A DNA stretch of 32,740 bases from Sedimenticola sp. (GTDB taxonomy: Bacteria > Pseudomonadota > Gammaproteobacteria > Chromatiales > Chromatiaceae). A program made the position numbers and the translations under genes. This document shows, piece by piece, positions 27,605 through 32,740 of this stretch (position 1 is its first letter; every line of letters begins with the position of its first letter). The notes under the pieces were generated by a model, which was given only the letters and a program-made list of their open reading frames with translations, had not been told where the DNA came from and did not search any database. The DNA is taken from positions 1 through 32,740 of the forward strand of contig JAPHUE010000136.1 of NCBI GenBank assembly GCA_026196795.1. The letters run 5' to 3'.

Positions 27605-30600
27605 ATGCCTGCTCAAAAATCATCTGTACTGCCCAAAGCCGAGCTGACCAGCCTGCGATGGATGATATTACTGGGTGGGGTTGTAGCCATATTTACCGTC
27701 CTGGTCGTCTCTGTCTATCTGCGCAATGCCCTTGAGCGCGAAGCTTTCCAGAACTGGCAAGAACAGAACAGACCACTGGCTAAGACTCTGGCGGCCCAAA
27801 TTGATCAGCAAGTGGATAAGGTCAAGGCATCATTAAGTCTGCTTGCCGCCCTTCCCGAGTTTCAGCAGCTGCAGAACCCTGATGGTATTGACCGCGCTAT
27901 TGGTGGCGTACCCGCAACTGCAGAGTCGAAAAAACGCCAGCTACTCGAGCTGCAGATGGCAGCCTATCCTGAATTTTCAGTCCTGTTCATACTGAAGGAG
28001 AATGGCGACCACTATCTGGCCCATCCTTACTCGGTTCAGCAATCAGTCACCAAGTACAATATGCGTGACCGGGGTTATTTTCAGGAGACACTGCGCACAA
28101 AGGATACGGTTGTTTCTGATAGTTTTGTTGGCGCGGATGGGAAGTTGGCCGTTGCAGTCAATACACCCATTAAACAACCAGATGGATCTTTTTCAGCCCA
28201 TCTGGGTGGTGTGTTTTATCTTGATCGTCTCTCCGAATTACTAAGAAATGTTAAGGATGAGGCGTTTGATGAGCTGATACTGATTGACCGCAAAAGTCAA
28301 TTGATTGGACACAATGATGCCTCCTGGCTGTCGCCTGAACAGAGAAAGGCGTTTCTGCAACGTCCGGAAATGAGTCAACTGCTAGAGCGGCTTAAAGAAA
28401 ATCAGGCGGAGCCGGTTACCTATCAGGAGTTGTGGCATCCCACGGAGCAGAAAGCCTGTCTAACTTTTACTGTTGAACTTGAGAATGGTTGGCGGATGAT
28501 CGCCGTCCGTGAAAGAGGAGCAATATTACAGCAGGTAGAATCTCGCTTTAATATCATCACGGCGACAACGGCCCTTATTCTGCTGGGAATTGCCGGTTTT
28601 GGTCTGGCTTTTGTCAGTTCTGTGGGCAAACGATGGGAACAGGCTGAGGAGGCGTTAAAAGACGCCAAGCGACAGTTGGAAGCCGAGGTGGATGAGCAGA
28701 CACGTCAGCTCACTGCCTCTTACGAACATGTGGATCTGTTATTGGATTCATCCGGGGCAGGTATAATTGGCATTGACTGTGACGGTATCTGTACTTTCTT
28801 TAATCATGCCAGTCTTGAAATCCTCAATTATCCTGTTGGTGAGCCGCTTGCAGGCCGGCATTTGAGTGACATTATTCAACACGGCAAGCGTGATGGAACC
28901 CCCTACCTGACCACGCAGTCGCCTATTCTGGATGCCATCAGTAAAGATAAACGTATCCATATGGAACATGAGGTGTTCTGTACCGCAACGGGTCAATGTA
29001 TACCCGTTGAATACCGCGCTTATCCCATGCGTCTTCAGGGTGAGGTGGTGGGTGCAGTGGTCACGTTCAATGACATTAGTGGACGAATACTTGCGCAGGA
29101 GGCTCAGGCCGATAGTGATGCCCGGTTCAGGTCACTATTTGCACAATCCAACGATGCAATTTTTTTGCTTAATTCAACTACGGGTCAATATCTGGATGCC
29201 AATCGATCAGCGGAGATTTTGACCGGCCATTCAGTAGATGAGTTGCTTAAGTTGACGACAGCGGATGTCTGCCCAGCAGGCGCTGAAGAGCGGCGTCAAC
29301 AGGCTGAAGTTCTCGACTCAACTCACCAAATGGGTGAGGTGGTTTATAAACGACCAGATGGTTCAGAACGTACCGCTATTTTGAGTGTTGTGCCGCTGAC
29401 TGGAGGACTGGTCTTTGGTATTGCCCATGATATTACTGATCAGATCACATCTGAACGAGCCCTGCGACAGAGTGAAGCGCATTTGCGTGCACTCTCAGAG
29501 GCAACCTTTGAAGCGATCTTTATCTCAGAAAAGGGTCTTTGTATTGGGCACAACCTGACGGCAGAAAAGCTGTTTGGCTTTACCCTCGAAGAGTCGATAG
29601 GCCGATCAGGGCTGGAGTGGATTGCCGAAGAGTCGCGTGATCTGGTTCGTGAGAACATGCTAAGTGGTTACAAAGAGCCCTATGAGGCGATGGCTCTGCG
29701 CAAAGATGGAACAAAATTTCCAGCGGAAATTCGTGGGCGCTCAATGGAGTATCAGGATCGCATTGTACGTGTAACGGCCTTGCGTGATATCTCTGATCAC
29801 TATGAAGCAGAAAGGAAATTGCAACATACCAATGCACTGTTACATGCGGTAATCGATCAGGCGCCTTTTGCCATTACAATCGGTGAAGGCAGTGCGGGTG
29901 ATTGGTCTTTAACACTGGCCAATCAGGAAGCACAGCGCATTACCGGTTCGACCGTCGAAAAACAGCGTGAAATTCGTTTTGTCGATGGCGTAATCTGCAA
30001 TCCGGAAAAGCGTAGCTGGCAGATGCTGCACATCGACGGCACTCCTATCCATGTGCAGGACACACCGCTTGTGAAAGCGATGTCAGAGCAGCGAGTGACC
30101 AGAAATAAGGAGATGGTTGTTCGCCGCACTGATGGTGTAGAGACGTATGTGCTGGGTAATGCATCCCCTATCTATGACACAGAGGGTAACCACATAGCCG
30201 GGATCTTTACCTACCCTGATATTACTGAGATGAAACGAAAAGAGGAGACCATCAGGACGTTATCTCAGGCGATGGAACAGAGTCCAGTAGCCGTTATTAT
30301 TACCAATCCAGGTGGTTTTATCGAGTACACGAACCGGGGATTTGAACGCTCTACCGGCTATACCTCAGATGAGGTGCTGGGCCAGCATGTCCGGCTATTA
30401 CGGTCTGAACAAACGGCAGAGGATCACTATAAAGGCTTATGGGAGACCATATCGCAGGGGCAGTCCTGGCAAGGTGAATTTCAGAACCAACGCAAGGATG
30501 GGAGTCTGTTCTGGGAGTATGCCCATATCTCGCCCATCTTTGATGATTATGGGAATATTCGACACTATCTGGCGGTGAAAGAGGATATAACCATTCGCAA

Positions 30601-31906
30601 GGTGCATGAAGAGAAGATTCTGCATCAGGCTCACTTTGATAGTTTGACCGGTTTACCCAACCGCTTTCTTGCGCTCGACCGATTGATGCAGATTTTGCGT
30701 AATGCCCAGCGGGAAGGGCATAAGGCCGCCGTACTGTTTTTAGATCTGGATGATTTCAAGAAAGTGAATGATACTCTGGGCCACGAAGTGGGGGACCAGG
30801 TGATTGAAGAGGCGGCCAGAAGGGTGCGCTGGTCAATTCGCGAAGAGGATACAGTGGGCCGTCTGGGAGGTGATGAATTTATTGTTCTACTCTCCAGTCT
30901 GCAGGAAAAAGAGTCAGCAGGCGTGGTGGCCGAAAAAATACTCGCTGCATTTCGTACCGTGTTTAAGTTGGGTGAAAGAGAGATCTTATTGACCACCAGT
31001 GTGGGTATCTCCATCTATCCGGACGATGGTGAAGATCCAAAGTTACTACTTCGTAATGCCGATACGGCTATGTACCACTCCAAGGCCGTAGGCAGGAACG
31101 CTTATCACTTCTATACCGATGCAATGAATCAGGACGTTGCCAGGCGTCTGGAGCTGGAAGAGCAACTGCACAGTGCCCTGGAAAATGATGAGTTTTATCT
31201 GCATTACCAGCCCATTGTGAATATCTATACGCAGTCAATTGTCGGTGCTGAAGCATTGCTGCGTTGGAATAATCCAAAACTGGGTCAAGTCTCTCCGGTA
31301 GAGTTTATCGAAATTGCAGAACGCACCGGGCGTATCGTAAAGATCGGCGAGTATGTTTTGCGGCAGGCTGTCCAGCAAGCCAAAATCTGGAAATCAAAAT
31401 CACAGAACCCGTTTCGTGTCGCTGTGAATGTCTCTCCGGTACAGTTCAAAGATGAACGTTTCCTCTCTATGGTGCAGGAGATACTGGCAGAGTATGAATT
31501 ATCGGGTGATCATCTCGAAATTGAAGTCACTGAAAATGTGCTGCTAAGTGAAAAAACCAACTCGGTTGAATTATTGAGTGGCCTGCGTGAGCTGGGGATT
31601 TCCATATCCATGGATGATTTTGGAACGGGCTATTCATCACTCAGCAATCTGCGCAACTACCCCTTTGATACGCTGAAGATTGATCGGAGTTTTGTCAGGG
31701 ATATCACTTCTGATCCGGATGATCGGGAGCTTGTGGTTGCGACTATCTCTATGGCCCGGAGTCTGGGGCTGAAGGTCATTGCCGAGGGTGTGGAGACGGC
31801 TGAACAGTTAGCCATACTGCAGACCGAGAAGTGTGCCTTTGCCCAGGGCTACTATTTCAGTAAACCTATTTCGGAGAAAGCGTTGGAACGTTTTTTCCTC
31901 GAATGA
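27605..31906 (+). CDS. Membrane-bound sensor diguanylate cyclase/phosphodiesterase (dCache, multiple PAS, GGDEF, EAL)
   Basis: 'TVGRLGGDEFIVLLSSL' GGDEF; 'GAEALLRWNNPKLGQVSPVEFIEIAERTG' EAL; 'MDDFGTGYSSLSNLRNYPFDTLKIDRSFV'; several PAS/PAC-type segments ('RFRSLFAQSNDAIFLL', 'IRTLSQAMEQSPVAVIITNPGGFIEYTNRGFERSTGY'); ATG 27605 preferred over TTG 27599. Confidence 0.93.
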   Translation: MPAQKSSVLPKAELTSLRWMILLGGVVAIFTVLVVSVYLRNALEREAFQNWQEQNRPLAKTLAAQIDQQVDKVKASLSLLAALPEFQQLQNPDGIDRAIGGVPATAESKKRQLLELQMAAYPEFSVLFILKENGDHYLAHPYSVQQSVTKYNMRDRGYFQETLRTKDTVVSDSFVGADGKLAVAVNTPIKQPDGSFSAHLGGVFYLDRLSELLRNVKDEAFDELILIDRKSQLIGHNDASWLSPEQRKAFLQRPEMSQLLERLKENQAEPVTYQELWHPTEQKACLTFTVELENGWRMIAVRERGAILQQVESRFNIITATTALILLGIAGFGLAFVSSVGKRWEQAEEALKDAKRQLEAEVDEQTRQLTASYEHVDLLLDSSGAGIIGIDCDGICTFFNHASLEILNYPVGEPLAGRHLSDIIQHGKRDGTPYLTTQSPILDAISKDKRIHMEHEVFCTATGQCIPVEYRAYPMRLQGEVVGAVVTFNDISGRILAQEAQADSDARFRSLFAQSNDAIFLLNSTTGQYLDANRSAEILTGHSVDELLKLTTADVCPAGAEERRQQAEVLDSTHQMGEVVYKRPDGSERTAILSVVPLTGGLVFGIAHDITDQITSERALRQSEAHLRALSEATFEAIFISEKGLCIGHNLTAEKLFGFTLEESIGRSGLEWIAEESRDLVRENMLSGYKEPYEAMALRKDGTKFPAEIRGRSMEYQDRIVRVTALRDISDHYEAERKLQHTNALLHAVIDQAPFAITIGEGSAGDWSLTLANQEAQRITGSTVEKQREIRFVDGVICNPEKRSWQMLHIDGTPIHVQDTPLVKAMSEQRVTRNKEMVVRRTDGVETYVLGNASPIYDTEGNHIAGIFTYPDITEMKRKEETIRTLSQAMEQSPVAVIITNPGGFIEYTNRGFERSTGYTSDEVLGQHVRLLRSEQTAEDHYKGLWETISQGQSWQGEFQNQRKDGSLFWEYAHISPIFDDYGNIRHYLAVKEDITIRKVHEEKILHQAHFDSLTGLPNRFLALDRLMQILRNAQREGHKAAVLFLDLDDFKKVNDTLGHEVGDQVIEEAARRVRWSIREEDTVGRLGGDEFIVLLSSLQEKESAGVVAEKILAAFRTVFKLGEREILLTTSVGISIYPDDGEDPKLLLRNADTAMYHSKAVGRNAYHFYTDAMNQDVARRLELEEQLHSALENDEFYLHYQPIVNIYTQSIVGAEALLRWNNPKLGQVSPVEFIEIAERTGRIVKIGEYVLRQAVQQAKIWKSKSQNPFRVAVNVSPVQFKDERFLSMVQEILAEYELSGDHLEIEVTENVLLSEKTNSVELLSGLRELGISISMDDFGTGYSSLSNLRNYPFDTLKIDRSFVRDITSDPDDRELVVATISMARSLGLKVIAEGVETAEQLAILQTEKCAFAQGYYFSKPISEKALERFFLE

Positions 31907-31948
31907 TTGTGCACACGGCTCGTTTATGATGCCAGCACAGGAGCCGCT

Positions 31949-32431
31949 ATGATTCAGATTAAGCAGGCCGATCTCACTAATTCTATGCATGGTGAAGCGC
32001 TAGTTGCACTGCTGGATGCCTATGCCAGAAACCCGATGGGCGGGGGCGAACCCTTACCTGAAGCGACCCGAAAAAATCTGGTTGATGCGTTACAGAAACG
32101 CCGCGATGTGCTCATTTTGTTGGCCTTTTCAGACGACAAGCCGATAGGCCTGATGAACTGTTTTGAGGGCTTCTCTACCTTTAAATGCAAGCCGCTTCTA
32201 AATATTCATGATGTAGTTGTGCTTGAAGCCTATCGGGGGCAGGGTGTTGCGCAACAGCTGTTTGCCGCGGTGGAGCAGATCGCTGTTCAGCGAGGTTACT
32301 GCAAGTTAACCCTGGAAGTACTTGAAGGAAACAAGGTGGCGCAGTCAGTCTATCGACAAGTCGGTTTCAGTGGCTATGAGTTGAACCCAGAAACCGGACG
32401 GGCGCTGTTCTGGGAAAAGAAGCTATCCTGA
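31949..32431 (+). CDS. GNAT family N-acetyltransferase
   Basis: 'LLNIHDVVVLEAYRGQGVAQQLFAAVEQIAVQRGYCKLTLEVLEGNKVAQSVYRQVGFSGYEL'; ATG 31949 chosen. Confidence 0.88.
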   Translation: MIQIKQADLTNSMHGEALVALLDAYARNPMGGGEPLPEATRKNLVDALQKRRDVLILLAFSDDKPIGLMNCFEGFSTFKCKPLLNIHDVVVLEAYRGQGVAQQLFAAVEQIAVQRGYCKLTLEVLEGNKVAQSVYRQVGFSGYELNPETGRALFWEKKLS

Positions 32432-32470
32432 TGACAGCGTCTGCACGATCTGTTTTGTATAACCGCAGGG

Positions 32471-32566
32471 ATCGGAGTCAAACCAATCTAAGCTTCTTAT
32501 AAAAAACACCCATGTACGGTTGGTTTGACTCCGACCCCGATATCTCGACCGTTTGACTCCGGCCCC
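32471..32566. repeat. REP-like inverted repeat pair plus a third partial copy of GGAGTCAAAC / GTTTGACTCC
   Basis: CGGAGTCAAACCA (32473-32485), TGGTTTGACTCCG (32521-32533), GTTTGACTCCGG (32551-32562). Confidence 0.7.
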
Positions 32567-32574
32567 CGGTATCT

Positions 32575-32740
32575 TCAGTACCTTAATAAGTCGAAAGGTT
32601 GTACCTCAACCAGATCACCTATACGAACATGCTCGGCTTCATCGGGTAAAAGAATAAAACAGTTACCGTTACTCATGGAGCTGAGTACGCCTGATCCCTG
32701 CCGCCCTGATGTTTTTACAACCAGCTCGCCTTGATCATCC
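32575..32740 (-). CDS. moeA: Molybdopterin molybdenumtransferase MoeA, C-terminal part (truncated by window edge)
   Basis: Minus-strand translation '..DDQGELVVKTSGRQGSGVLSSMSNGNCFILLPDEAEHVRIGDLVEVQPFDLLRY*', the typical MoeA C-terminal domain. Not in the supplied ORF list because it runs off the window. Confidence 0.85.
   Translation of the reverse strand, partial: DDQGELVVKTSGRQGSGVLSSMSNGNCFILLPDEAEHVRIGDLVEVQPFDLLRY

Noticed and set aside
32525-32734. 69-aa plus-strand ORF at the window end
   Set aside because: Opposite strand encodes the MoeA C-terminus, which has clear family similarity; the ORF also starts inside the repeat.

Overview
This 32.7 kb window looks like an ordinary gammaproteobacterial chromosomal segment, with several compact functional modules. 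From left to right it holds: hspQ; fumC (class II fumarase); a LuxR-type regulator with a probably exported amidase, divergent from a DUF4863/4-hydroxylaminobenzoate lyase-like gene; an NO-stress-like module (hemerythrin-domain protein, NsrR-type Rrf2 regulator, FAD/NAD(P)H reductase); a chemotaxis receptor; a nine-gene V/A-type ATPase operon on the minus strand; a divergent cluster of a Cys/His/Met-rich small exported protein, three monoheme c cytochromes, a cytochrome c'-like protein and an HMA-like protein without the usual CxxC; a beta-ketothiolase; a TRIC/YicG-family membrane protein; a TlpA-like thioredoxin; a glutaredoxin/GST-N-like protein; a 1435-codon dCache-multiPAS-GGDEF-EAL protein; a GNAT acetyltransferase; and the C-terminal end of moeA. 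No rRNA, tRNA, CRISPR array or intact transposase gene was recognised. The observations most worth following up are: two near-identical 23-bp direct repeats in the nsrR/reductase intergenic region; a nested inverted repeat in the LuxR/DUF4863 intergenic region; the metal/cytochrome cluster with its unusual HMA-like protein; the V-ATPase c-subunit architecture; and REP-like 'GGAGTCAAAC' inverted repeats at the moeA end. All functional names rest on reading motifs and recalling families; no database search was run.
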